64,000 nucleotides of DNA, taken from NCBI GenBank assembly GCA_023421955.1, contig JAEZSE010000039.1, forward strand, positions 18,182 through 82,181, read 5' to 3'. The first letter of the stretch is position 1. Each line of letters starts with the position of its first letter. The translations under genes and the position numbers were made by a program. Source of the stretch: Bacillota bacterium. Its GTDB lineage: Bacteria > Bacillota > Clostridia > Christensenellales > UMGS416. Below are positions 1-7,735 of the stretch, piece by piece. The notes beneath the pieces were generated by a model, which worked only from the letters and a program-made list of their open reading frames with translations, ran no database searches and was not told where the DNA came from.

Positions 1-738
1 GGGCTGACTCTCAAGACTCCGCAGATTGCAAAAGCAGTGGAAACGATCCTGTGCCACAGAGATGTCAACGGTGTGCCGCAAGTGCTGATAAACGTACCAA
101 AGCATTTTGGTGGCACTGGCCGGGATGATTGGGGCTGGGCTCTGTGTGACGCGCCTGTTTTGCTGTATACACTGTTGAAGCTTGGCATGAAGGAGTGCGT
201 GCTGGAGAGCGGGATATCACACCTGGTGATGCTGGCGCAGGAAAACGGCTGGCCGTGCGCGGTTTCACCGGAACTCGGAAAGTTCCGGGGTCCGGGCAGG
301 AAGGACGATCCCTGCCCATACGCCACGCTCAGAATGGTAAAACTACTGCAATGTTGCTCTCGATGGAAGGGCAGCGCCGAAGCATTGTCGGGTGCGGAGG
401 CTCTTCTGGGCCTTTGGGAAAGAAGCCTGCAGGAGCATCCTTATATGTTTTATATGGGTACTGACTTTAGAAAGCTGAAAGCGCCGCTCATCTGGTACGA
501 TATTGTCAGTGTATCCGATGTTTTGGCTTGCTGCCCACAGATACACAGTGACAAAAGGTTCAAGGAAATGCTTGATTGTATCATGAGCAAAGCAGATGCG
601 AATGGCTACTTTACACCCGAATCCGTTTACCTCTCCATGAAGGATTGGGAATTCGGTCAGAAAAAAGAACCTTCAAGGTGGCTGACGTTGTGTATTTATA
701 AGCTGCTCAAGCAAGCCGGGGTCCCAATGGAAGCATAA
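1..738 (+). CDS. Conserved protein of unknown function, 5' truncated by window edge
   Basis: The reading frame is open from base 1, so the true start lies upstream; the GTG at 37 is only the first possible in-window start. The visible 245 residues are soluble, with no signal peptide or membrane segment, and end at TAA 736-738. Trp, Cys and aromatic residues are frequent, and a block GKFRGPGRKDDPCPYAT sits near residue 95. The mostly helical, repeated layout recalls alpha/alpha-toroid (prenyltransferase or terpene-cyclase-like) proteins of Clostridia, but that is a weak resemblance. It converges with the sugar-binding lipoprotein gene across a perfect hairpin. Function unknown. Confidence 0.75.
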   Translation, partial: GLTLKTPQIAKAVETILCHRDVNGVPQVLINVPKHFGGTGRDDWGWALCDAPVLLYTLLKLGMKECVLESGISHLVMLAQENGWPCAVSPELGKFRGPGRKDDPCPYATLRMVKLLQCCSRWKGSAEALSGAEALLGLWERSLQEHPYMFYMGTDFRKLKAPLIWYDIVSVSDVLACCPQIHSDKRFKEMLDCIMSKADANGYFTPESVYLSMKDWEFGQKKEPSRWLTLCIYKLLKQAGVPMEA

Positions 739-794
739 GCCATGTGTGCCACATCCATGAGCAATCTTATGTTAAGTCACCCTCATCGGACAAT

Positions 795-823
795 CATGGG
801 TGGGGCACACAACCCCACCCATG
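795..823. terminator. Bidirectional hairpin between convergent genes
   Basis: A perfect 11-bp stem (CATGGGTGGGG / CCCCACCCATG) with a 7-nt loop lies between the stop codons at 738 and 849. The T-tract is poor on either side, so it is a moderate candidate terminator for both genes. Confidence 0.55.
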
Positions 824-848
824 CTTAATCTCTGCGATCTTTGCCCCA

Positions 849-1865
849 TCAATAAGCCCGCCCGGGCATGATCTTGGCAGCATCCTCTGCATAGAAGATC
901 TCTTCTTGCACATAGGCAATTTTGTCCACTTTCTGGTTTGCCTCCAGCGCCCGGATAATGCCCTCCACACGGGGCCCGTGCAGCGGGTTGCACTCCACAA
1001 CGGCGTCAATGTTGCCCCTGATCATTGCTTGGAAGGCTGCCCTCACCCCGTCAAAGGAAATGATGATGATGTCACCCTTGGGCCCACAGGTCTTGCCGGC
1101 CGCCTTGATGGCCTTGATCGCACCGAAGGCCATGTTGTCGTTTTCAGAGATGACCACGTCAATGTCCGGGTATTTCTCCAGCAGTGAAGTCATGATCTGC
1201 TGGCCGGATGCCTCGGTGAAATCGCCGGGCTGCCGGTCCAGCATGACCCAGTTTTTATGGTTGAGCATCTTTTCGGCGAAGCCCTCGGTGCGGCCCAGCT
1301 GGGCGGAGGAGCCCATTGTGCCCTGGATCGTCGCGATGCTAATCGTCTTGGTGTCGGGCACACCGCGCTTTTCCAGCACCGTTTCCAGCGCCGTGACGGC
1401 GCTGTAGCCCTCCAGCAGGAAGTTGGAACCAACCCAGGCAGTGTACAGGCTATCGTCTTCGGTTTGGATCATGCGGTCCACGATGATCACGGGGATACCG
1501 GCTGCCCGGGCTTCGCCGAGCACGGTGTCATAACCGGTCTCGATGATGGGGGCCAGCACGATGTAGTCCACGCCCTTTTTGATAAAGCTGCGGATCGCTT
1601 CAATCTGCAAGGCCGGCTGCTGCTGGCAATCCACCATTTCAAACTGATAGCCGTTGGCTTCAGAAAACGTCTCCCGCATAGACTTGGTGTTTGCTGCCCG
1701 CCAGTCTGACTCGGCGCCCACCTGCGCAAAGCCGATGGAGATGGGTTTGCCGTCTGCCGCCATCGGCGCTTGGGTGCTGGCGAGGGGTTGGCTTGCGCAT
1801 GCTGCCAACGATGTGGTTATCAAAAGCGTCAGAGCCAACGCAATGATCTTCTTCATGGGTATCAT
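849..1865 (-). CDS. Sugar ABC transporter substrate-binding lipoprotein, YtfQ-like
   Basis: A 338-residue periplasmic-binding-protein family member. The signal peptide ends in a lipobox LAAC with Cys23, so it should be a membrane-anchored lipoprotein. The mature part has the type I sugar-binding fold seen in galactofuranose/ribose binders: an IGFAQVG start strand, a hinge-side VVISENDNMAFGAIKAIKAAG segment, and a late IIISFDGVRAAF strand. The start ATG at 1865 is preceded by AGGAGG six bases away; the in-frame ATG three codons later is less well placed. No permease or ATPase gene lies beside it, so the ligand and the partner transporter are unknown. It is likely to serve a transporter encoded elsewhere. 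Confidence 0.9.
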   Translation of the reverse strand: MIPMKKIIALALTLLITTSLAACASQPLASTQAPMAADGKPISIGFAQVGAESDWRAANTKSMRETFSEANGYQFEMVDCQQQPALQIEAIRSFIKKGVDYIVLAPIIETGYDTVLGEARAAGIPVIIVDRMIQTEDDSLYTAWVGSNFLLEGYSAVTALETVLEKRGVPDTKTISIATIQGTMGSSAQLGRTEGFAEKMLNHKNWVMLDRQPGDFTEASGQQIMTSLLEKYPDIDVVISENDNMAFGAIKAIKAAGKTCGPKGDIIIISFDGVRAAFQAMIRGNIDAVVECNPLHGPRVEGIIRALEANQKVDKIAYVQEEIFYAEDAAKIMPGRAY

Positions 1866-2085
1866 GGTGAGCCTCCTGGTGTGTTGGTGTTGTGGTCAAG
1901 AGGGCAGACAAGCCCGCCGAATGCCTCGCCATGGGTGCGGAGCTTCGACGGACCTGGTGGTTTTGTATGGATGCATGTTGACATATTGTACTTCGGAATA
2001 ATGCGGCGGAAAGATAAGCAAGAATCAGGAATTTCGCTCTATTGCGCTTGCTGGAGATGGCAGGGAATGAAGGAAACAGGGAGCG

Positions 2086-2113
2086 TTTGCACTGCCTGCA
2101 TAAGCAGTGCAAA
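2086..2113 (+). other. Perfect hairpin upstream of CBO0543 gene
   Basis: TTTGCACTGC and GCAGTGCAAA form a perfect 10-bp stem around an 8-nt loop, 18 bases before the likely ATG of the next gene. No T-tract follows. The rest of the 1866-2131 interval shows no other gene. The hairpin could control translation or be an operator. Confidence 0.5.
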
Positions 2114-2131
2114 TTGCTCCACAATATTAGG

Positions 2132-2629
2132 ATGCTGAATAACTGGAATCCGGAATACCTGTATATTGTTTTTGCATGGGTGGTAACAATACCCACCCTT
2201 CTGCTGCTCATTCCTAAAAAGAAGATCAGTGTTGCTGTGGTTGCCTTCCTGGGCAAGCAATTCGTCACATGGCTGCTCGGGCTGATCGTTGTCCAGCTTG
2301 GCTTGATCGAGTATCCGGTCCGGCTCTTTCCCAAGGCAAACATGACAAGCTTCACCTTTGAGTTTTTGGTTTACCCTTCCATCTGCGCGATATTCATTGT
2401 GCATTATCCGCAAAACAAAAGCAGGCTAACGCAACTGCTGTATTATGCCGTGTATTGCACAGCAATCACCATCGTTGAGGTGCTGGTGGAGCGATATACT
2501 GACATTATTGTGTATAAGCACTGGCATTGGTACACCACATGGTTGTCCTTGTTTGCCACACTCTATATCACCAAGAAATTTGTTGATTGGTTCTTCAGGA
2601 GAGTGGAAAAAGAAGCAAGGATGAATTGA
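2132..2629 (+). CDS. CBO0543-family integral membrane protein
   Basis: A 165-residue protein with about five hydrophobic segments. It matches the CBO0543 family of Firmicutes membrane proteins by its layout: an N-terminal membrane helix, a block YPVRLFPKANMTSFTFEF followed by a YPS turn, and a late aromatic block with TDII...WHWYTTWLS. The role of the family is unknown. The start is uncertain: ATG 2132 begins directly at the first membrane segment but has a poor ribosome site. ATG 2057 or TTG 2042 would add up to 30 residues, and that added part spans the hairpin at 2086-2113. A second, more distant member lies at 49544-50050. Confidence 0.75.
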   Translation: MLNNWNPEYLYIVFAWVVTIPTLLLLIPKKKISVAVVAFLGKQFVTWLLGLIVVQLGLIEYPVRLFPKANMTSFTFEFLVYPSICAIFIVHYPQNKSRLTQLLYYAVYCTAITIVEVLVERYTDIIVYKHWHWYTTWLSLFATLYITKKFVDWFFRRVEKEARMN

Positions 2630-2662
2630 TTGACATCCCTCGCGCCGACAACCTGATCAGTG

Positions 2663-2693
2663 GGAGGGGTTCCGTGGAAGAGGAAACCCCTCC
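2663..2693. terminator. Hairpin between convergent genes
   Basis: GGAGGGGTTCC pairs with GGAAACCCCTCC, with one extra A, around a short loop, in the 96-bp gap between the stop codons at 2629 and 2726. There is no clear T-tract; it probably ends transcription from both sides. Confidence 0.5.
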
Positions 2694-2725
2694 GTCAACC
2701 AGCGCATGACACTTCCACCCGGCAG

Positions 2726-4963
2726 TCAGTCCACAAGGATGACCTTGTTGGTGCCATTGCCAAACTTTTCGATGATGGCCTTTTCCGCCTGCCCGGCAGG
2801 ATACTGCCGATACCCCTTGTCAAGGAACGGCAAGGAACTCGTTGTCAGCGCGATGAACGTATTGTCATAGATCTCCGGTAGAGTTTTGCCCGTCATCGTG
2901 CAGACGAACAACCAGCCGTAGCATCCGAAGAACAGGTTGTTGTGGATGCGGAGATTCTTGTTTGTGTTGGGATACTCGGGCAACCACAATCCGCTGCCCA
3001 TCGGGTAACCTTGGGTGATTTGCGTATTGCCCCAGGTGAAGCCGCTCATCATGGCGATGTTTTCGGAAATGTCGTAGTCGTTGTAAAACGGCTCTGAGAT
3101 CCCGTCCTTCTTCCAATGAACGATCATAATACTGTCGCGTGAGCGCTCAAGCAGATTCCCTTTAATAACGATGTTGCGATACGGTTTGCTGTCGATGTTG
3201 CCTTCTGACGTCATTCCTTCCTGGAATGTATCGTGTACATAGTTGTTTTGTATAGTATTCTTTTGACCACGGATGTTAAAGCCACCTCCCGCTACATTGA
3301 CCAATTCCGGAGGCGGAGCGAACGGCTCATTGCCATTGTCTGAGAGCATCGCTCCGCCGCACCAGCCTACTTCACAATTCTGGATCTTGCTATCGGCGTC
3401 GGCGGTACTGATGCCCGATGTGCCCACGTATCGAATACAAAGGCTGTCGGCCGTGCAGCCGTTTTGTAGCTCCAGGAAGCAACTATTATTACCTTTACCC
3501 CGGCATCCGAACTCAATGGAATCGAAAACCTCACCGGGGTTACCCTCATCACATCGGAAATAGAGCGGCCCGTCCGTGATATAGTTCGGATACCAGATGT
3601 ATTCCACCTTTTTCGTTTTTGGCAGACCACTCTCCACGCTGGAAAAGAACGCATGGTTGCGGTAGAGCTGCTTTTTCACATCGAAAGCCGTGCCGTCGGC
3701 GTTCGTCCACCGCCCTTTGCGCCAGTGCGGGGCCACCTTGTATGCCCAGCTCTCCCCGCCGTTGAAATACAGGTTGCCGCAGTCATACATCTTCCGGTGA
3801 TAGACCCAAATCTTCTCTCCGTTGGCACCCTCGTGATAAAGCGTCCACTTGCCTGCGTCCGCGCCATCCTCCGGCGAAAGGGTGAAGACCGGTTTGTCTC
3901 CCTCTCCATAGGCCGAATAGGTCACGCCCTGCTTGCAGATCAGATACTCTTCGCAGCGCCACAGCCCGCCGCGCTCGAAGAACACGGCGTCGCCCTTCTT
4001 CAGTTTGGCTTTGTTGACCCGCTGCACCGTTGCCCATGCGGTTGCGGGCGTTTTGCCGTCCTTCTTGTCGCTGCCGCCGTTGGAAACGTAATAGGCCGTG
4101 CCGGTGTAGCTCACCTTCGTGGGGCTGTTTCGGATTTCTTTACGCCGCGCTTCGGCCTGGGCGAAATAGGCCAGTGCTTCTTCACTGCACCACTTTCTAT
4201 AATCCACCTTCAGCGCAACGTCCCAGTCGCTCTCATACAGGCGCAGCGCGGCCTTGATGGCAGCCTCCCGGGTAAAGTCGTCACCGAAGCGAATCAAGCC
4301 ATCCTTGTCAAAATCAAAAAGCGTTGAGCCATCCACGGAGGAGACGCGCCGGATGACGAACCAACAGGCCACGGCAAACACCTTGTTTTCCGTCTCCTTG
4401 CCGCTTTTGGGATCCACCCAGAGCTTGTCCCAGCCGGCAAACAGCGGATAGTCATATTGAAGGCCGCCCCACCAGTTGTCGGCGCCGATATAACCCTCCA
4501 GATCAAAGCTGGCCTTGTAGTCGGCCAAGCCCATTGCCTCTGCGGCATAATAGAGGGCCAACGCCCCGTCATCCCGCTTCATTGGCCGGTCAGAATCTAG
4601 CGCCAGCGCGGCTTTTTCCTTCCAGGCAGCGGTCTCGCCCGCGTCATGGAGCGTGACCAGATTGGTCAGCATCCCGCAGAACTCGCCATAGGTGACCGCC
4701 CTGTTCCAGTCGCCCTGCAGCTCCTGCGGCACAAAACCGTAAGAAACCGCGCGCTGCACTTCCCGGTCGTCGGAAGTTTCTGCTGTCGGCTCAGCCGTCG
4801 GCGCAACCGTTTGCTCAGCGGTGGGGTTCGGCGTTGGCTCAGCCGCCGGCATAGCTGTTGGTTCGGTTGTTGGTGCTGTTGTTGGATTTATTGCTGCTTG
4901 TCCGCAGGAACAAAGAGAAATGAGCATCATGAGTACAAGCAAAGAAGATATCACTTTCTTCAT
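2726..4963 (-). CDS. Right-handed beta-helix surface lipoprotein
   Basis: A 745-residue exported protein. Residues 1-20 form a lipoprotein signal (LCSC, Cys20). Residues about 24-66 are a Pro/Thr/Ala/Glu linker of repeated PTAEPT-like units. Residues about 70-260 are helical and loosely resemble a divergent S-layer-homology region (YGFVPQEL...DWNRAVTYGEF). From about residue 295 it becomes a parallel beta-helix of the pectate-lyase superfamily, opening with AYYVSNGGSDKKDGKTPATAW, the usual entry of Firmicutes beta-helix proteins. No catalytic residues can be assigned safely. Start ATG 4963 has GGAGG eight bases upstream. A polysaccharide-binding or -cleaving role is inferred from fold and export; the upstream operator-like site supports sugar control. 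Confidence 0.85.
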   Translation of the reverse strand: MKKVISSLLVLMMLISLCSCGQAAINPTTAPTTEPTAMPAAEPTPNPTAEQTVAPTAEPTAETSDDREVQRAVSYGFVPQELQGDWNRAVTYGEFCGMLTNLVTLHDAGETAAWKEKAALALDSDRPMKRDDGALALYYAAEAMGLADYKASFDLEGYIGADNWWGGLQYDYPLFAGWDKLWVDPKSGKETENKVFAVACWFVIRRVSSVDGSTLFDFDKDGLIRFGDDFTREAAIKAALRLYESDWDVALKVDYRKWCSEEALAYFAQAEARRKEIRNSPTKVSYTGTAYYVSNGGSDKKDGKTPATAWATVQRVNKAKLKKGDAVFFERGGLWRCEEYLICKQGVTYSAYGEGDKPVFTLSPEDGADAGKWTLYHEGANGEKIWVYHRKMYDCGNLYFNGGESWAYKVAPHWRKGRWTNADGTAFDVKKQLYRNHAFFSSVESGLPKTKKVEYIWYPNYITDGPLYFRCDEGNPGEVFDSIEFGCRGKGNNSCFLELQNGCTADSLCIRYVGTSGISTADADSKIQNCEVGWCGGAMLSDNGNEPFAPPPELVNVAGGGFNIRGQKNTIQNNYVHDTFQEGMTSEGNIDSKPYRNIVIKGNLLERSRDSIMIVHWKKDGISEPFYNDYDISENIAMMSGFTWGNTQITQGYPMGSGLWLPEYPNTNKNLRIHNNLFFGCYGWLFVCTMTGKTLPEIYDNTFIALTTSSLPFLDKGYRQYPAGQAEKAIIEKFGNGTNKVILVD

Positions 4964-4992
4964 AAAGCGGGCCTCCGGAAATTTACAAAGTC

Positions 4993-5030
4993 ATTATAAT
5001 ATTTATCATTTGAATGTAAAGCGCTTTTCT
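4993..5030 (-). promoter_or_regulatory. Promoter with CcpA/LacI-like operator for the beta-helix gene
   Basis: Reading leftwards, TTTACA (5020-5015), a 16-bp spacer and TATAAT (4998-4993) form a near-consensus sigma-A promoter. The -35 box is one half of a near-palindrome AGAAAAGCGCTTTACA (5030-5015), two bases from the ideal TGTAAAGCGCTTTACA. That is the pattern of CcpA or LacI-family operators. Repression by occlusion of the -35 is inferred. Confidence 0.65.
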
Positions 5031-5080
5031 TCCATGTGAACAATACAATGTGGGACTTCCTTCAACGGTGGAGGAAGCGA

Positions 5081-7261
5081 TTAATCTCCTTCATCACACT
5101 CTCTTCGCGAATCGCCGGCAACCCTGCAATACGCCGCAGAGATCACCTTCACCCCCACCTTCGAAAACCTCACCGTCACAATGCAGCTCTCCCCATCCAC
5201 CTCCAATACTTCTCCCCGCCCAAACTGCCTGTGCATGACCTCCACCCCCGGCTCCAGCCCCTCCGGCATCCCCGAAGGCATTTCTGCAGCCTTGGGCGCA
5301 GGCTGCTTGGCGATGTGGCTGGCCAGCGCGCGCTTGAGTGCGACGCCTGGCAACGCCTCGGCGATGAACCGCGAAGGCTCGGCCTTGTGCCCCAACACCT
5401 TCTGGCAGGTCACCAGCTCTGCTGACTGACGGGCGCGGGTGAGCGTCACATAGAAAAGCCTGCGCTCCTCCTCTATGGGTGCGGCGTTGCGCTCGGCGAG
5501 AGCAGCGATGGCGTTGCCGGTGGGGAACCGGCCATCGATGAGGTCGGCCACCAGCACGTGGTCAAACTCCAGGCCCTTGGCTGAGTGGGCCGTGGAGATG
5601 GTCAATGCGCCGGGGCCGCCGGAGCCGCCGCGCTGGGCAAGGGCCGAAAGCTCGTCGATGCGGGCCAATAGCGCCGGGGTGTCGCCCACGCCGGCGATGA
5701 TGGAGGAGAGGATGTCCAGCGTGTGCAGCGCCGAAAGCATGGCGGGGCCAGCGCCGAACGTCTTTTTGAGGTGGTCGCGGTAATTGAGCCTGTCCAATAC
5801 GAGGGCGATGGCATCCCGCAGCGGGGATTGCGCCAGCTCCGCCATGCCGGCGCGGACTTCAACAAGGCGCTTGACCGTGGTTTCGCGCAGGTCGGGCAGC
5901 GCCAGCAGCGCCTCCAGCGCCGAGGGGGCCTGCCCCCGGGCCAGGAGCTGGGCGGCGGCGTCCATCTGGTCGCGGCTCACGGCGGCGCCCAGCTTCCAGT
6001 AGATCTGCCGCAGGGCAGCGGCATCCAATGGGTCATGGGCCAGCGCGAGGAACGCCAGCAGGTCGCGCACCACGCGGCCGGTGAAGAAGTCTGCCTTGTG
6101 CTCCCGCATCGTGAAGGGCACGGCGGCGCGGTCCAGCGCGTCCATCAGCGCCAGCGCCGAGCCGTTTTCCCGCAGCAGCACCGCCCGGCTGCCGGGAAGG
6201 TCGTGCTTGAGCCAGGCCAGCACATGGCCGGGCAGGCCGGCGCTCTCCGGCAGCGTGGTCTGCGCAATGGCGGGCCCTGCGACGCCTCGGCCTGCCATGG
6301 CCTTGGCGCGGCGGGCACGGTTGCGGCGGATCAGGCGGTTGGCGGCGGCGATGATCGGCTCGGCGGAGCGGTAGTTGCGCTCCATCAGCAGCACCTTCGC
6401 CCCCGGATAGTCCTGCTCGAAGCGCAGCAGACGCTCGGGGCTGGCGGCGCGGAAGCCGTAGATGCTCTGGTCCTCATCGCCCACCATGAAAAGGTTGTTG
6501 TGCGGCGCGGCCAGCAGCCGGATGATCTCGTGCTGCAGCAGCGAAACATCCTGCGCTTCGTCCACACTCACATAGCGGTATTGGTCGCGGCAGCGCTCCA
6601 GCAGCCGGGGCATCACCCGGAAGGCCGCCAGCGCCTTGTCCAGCATGTCGTCAAAGTCCATGCAGCCGTTTTGGTTCTTATAGCCTTCATAAGCGGCAAA
6701 GATCGCTGGGAAGTTGCGGGTGGCCCATTCGCCGGCTTCAATCTGCTCGTCGGTCATCATGCGGTTCTTTGCCAGGCCGATGGCGTTGGTCAGCTCCTCC
6801 AGCCTGTCGTCCGGCAGAAACTCGCCGCCGTTGATTTCGCTGTGGATCTGCCGCAGCAGCCGGGCCTTGCCATCCTCGATGAGCCGGGGCACCTGCCTGC
6901 CCACCGCGCTGCCATATTGCCGCAGCACCGAGTTGCAGAAGCTGTGGATCGTGGCAAACCGCACCGCCTCCGCCCCCCGGCCCTGAAAGAGCGACCGGAA
7001 CCGGGCCTCCATATCCAGCCGGGCCGAGCGGTTGAAGGTGAGTGTCAGAATGTGCTCCGGTGGCACAGCCCGCTCCATCACCAGAAACGCCGTGCGGGCC
7101 GCCAGCACCGTGGTCTTGCCGCTGCCGGGCACAGCCAGCAGCAGCACCGGCCCCTCCGTGGTCAACACGGCCTGGCGCTGCTGTGGGTTCAGGTGGATGT
7201 TGTGATGGGCTGCAAGCTGCTCAATGAAATCCAATGCTGCCTCAAGGGTGTGTGATGGCAT
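5081..7261 (-). CDS. pcrA: UvrD/PcrA-type superfamily 1A DNA helicase
   Basis: A 726-residue 3'-5' DNA helicase. Motifs appear in order: Q-motif NPQQRQAV, Walker A AVPGSGKTT, motif II VDEAQD, motif III GDEDQSIYGFR, motif IV YRSAEPI, motif V TAHSAKGLEF and motif VI ERRLFYVTLTRARQ. The C-terminus has a PcrA-like Tudor segment (HRQFGRGEVLEV...VRFSKVGVKV). I chose ATG 7261 (MPSHTLEAAL) because the upstream extension to 7327 reads through intergenic repeat sequence; the ribosome site is weak. At 726 residues it is near the usual PcrA length. Its role is replication, repair or removal of blocked complexes. It could be a second UvrD-like paralogue rather than the essential PcrA. Confidence 0.88.
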   Translation of the reverse strand: MPSHTLEAALDFIEQLAAHHNIHLNPQQRQAVLTTEGPVLLLAVPGSGKTTVLAARTAFLVMERAVPPEHILTLTFNRSARLDMEARFRSLFQGRGAEAVRFATIHSFCNSVLRQYGSAVGRQVPRLIEDGKARLLRQIHSEINGGEFLPDDRLEELTNAIGLAKNRMMTDEQIEAGEWATRNFPAIFAAYEGYKNQNGCMDFDDMLDKALAAFRVMPRLLERCRDQYRYVSVDEAQDVSLLQHEIIRLLAAPHNNLFMVGDEDQSIYGFRAASPERLLRFEQDYPGAKVLLMERNYRSAEPIIAAANRLIRRNRARRAKAMAGRGVAGPAIAQTTLPESAGLPGHVLAWLKHDLPGSRAVLLRENGSALALMDALDRAAVPFTMREHKADFFTGRVVRDLLAFLALAHDPLDAAALRQIYWKLGAAVSRDQMDAAAQLLARGQAPSALEALLALPDLRETTVKRLVEVRAGMAELAQSPLRDAIALVLDRLNYRDHLKKTFGAGPAMLSALHTLDILSSIIAGVGDTPALLARIDELSALAQRGGSGGPGALTISTAHSAKGLEFDHVLVADLIDGRFPTGNAIAALAERNAAPIEEERRLFYVTLTRARQSAELVTCQKVLGHKAEPSRFIAEALPGVALKRALASHIAKQPAPKAAEMPSGMPEGLEPGVEVMHRQFGRGEVLEVDGESCIVTVRFSKVGVKVISAAYCRVAGDSRRECDEGD

Positions 7262-7334
7262 TACGATACGGCAGATCGGGGGAGTGGTCAAGGGGATAAA
7301 TCCCCCTTCATCACCTGTGGGCGACAACCCAAAG

Positions 7335-7455
7335 AAATCCCCCCTGCCCCTGCTGGGGCATCCCCCCTTGAATTTTTGCCTTTGGCAAAAACAAGGGCGG
7401 GTGGGGAAGTCGCGCTCTTGCTTAACAGTAGGGGCCGGGCTCCGTCCCGGCCCGC
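7335..7455 (+). repeat. Family A/B two-hairpin repeat followed by a family C hairpin
   Basis: At 7335-7408, a C-run flanks hairpin A (CCCC/GGGG between CTG and CAT), followed by hairpin B (TTTTTGCC/GGCAAAAA) and a G-rich tail. At 7427-7455 lies TAGGGG followed by an unrelated stem GGGCCGGG/CCCGGCCC (family C). Both families recur at many other gaps in this window with different stem sequences. Confidence 0.85.
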
Positions 7456-7501
7456 GTTAATAACTCCCTCGTCTGTTTAGCGCTCACCCTTCGGCCCCTC
7501 T

Positions 7502-7728
7502 CCAATCTTCAGAGACCCTCTCCCCCCACCCCCCCTCCCCCTTGCTAGTGGGAGGGGGAGATTCTACTCCGGGGGCTGTCGCCCCCGATCCCCCGCGCCT
7601 TAACCATGCGGATACGATCATATAGGTAGGATTCGGGGTAATAGGGGCGAAGCCCCTAAACTAGAATACCCCTCCCACAGTGATGGGGGAGGGGTAAAGG
7701 GAGAGGGTCTCTGAAGATGGTAGATTGG
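7502..7728. repeat. Family D composite palindrome with 20-bp perfect inverted ends
   Basis: A 227-bp element. A perfect 20-bp inverted repeat lies at 7505-7524 and 7699-7718; the outermost CCAATC/GATTGG also match after a 7-bp offset. Each arm contains further hairpins: CCCCTCCC...GGGAGGGG, and GGGGGC...GCCCCC or GGGGC...GCCCC. The arms align to each other as diverged copies. It fills the gap between the helicase and FAD-oxidoreductase genes. It is MITE-like in form, but no target-site duplication or transposase was found. Confidence 0.75.
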
Positions 7729-7735
7729 GCTAGGG

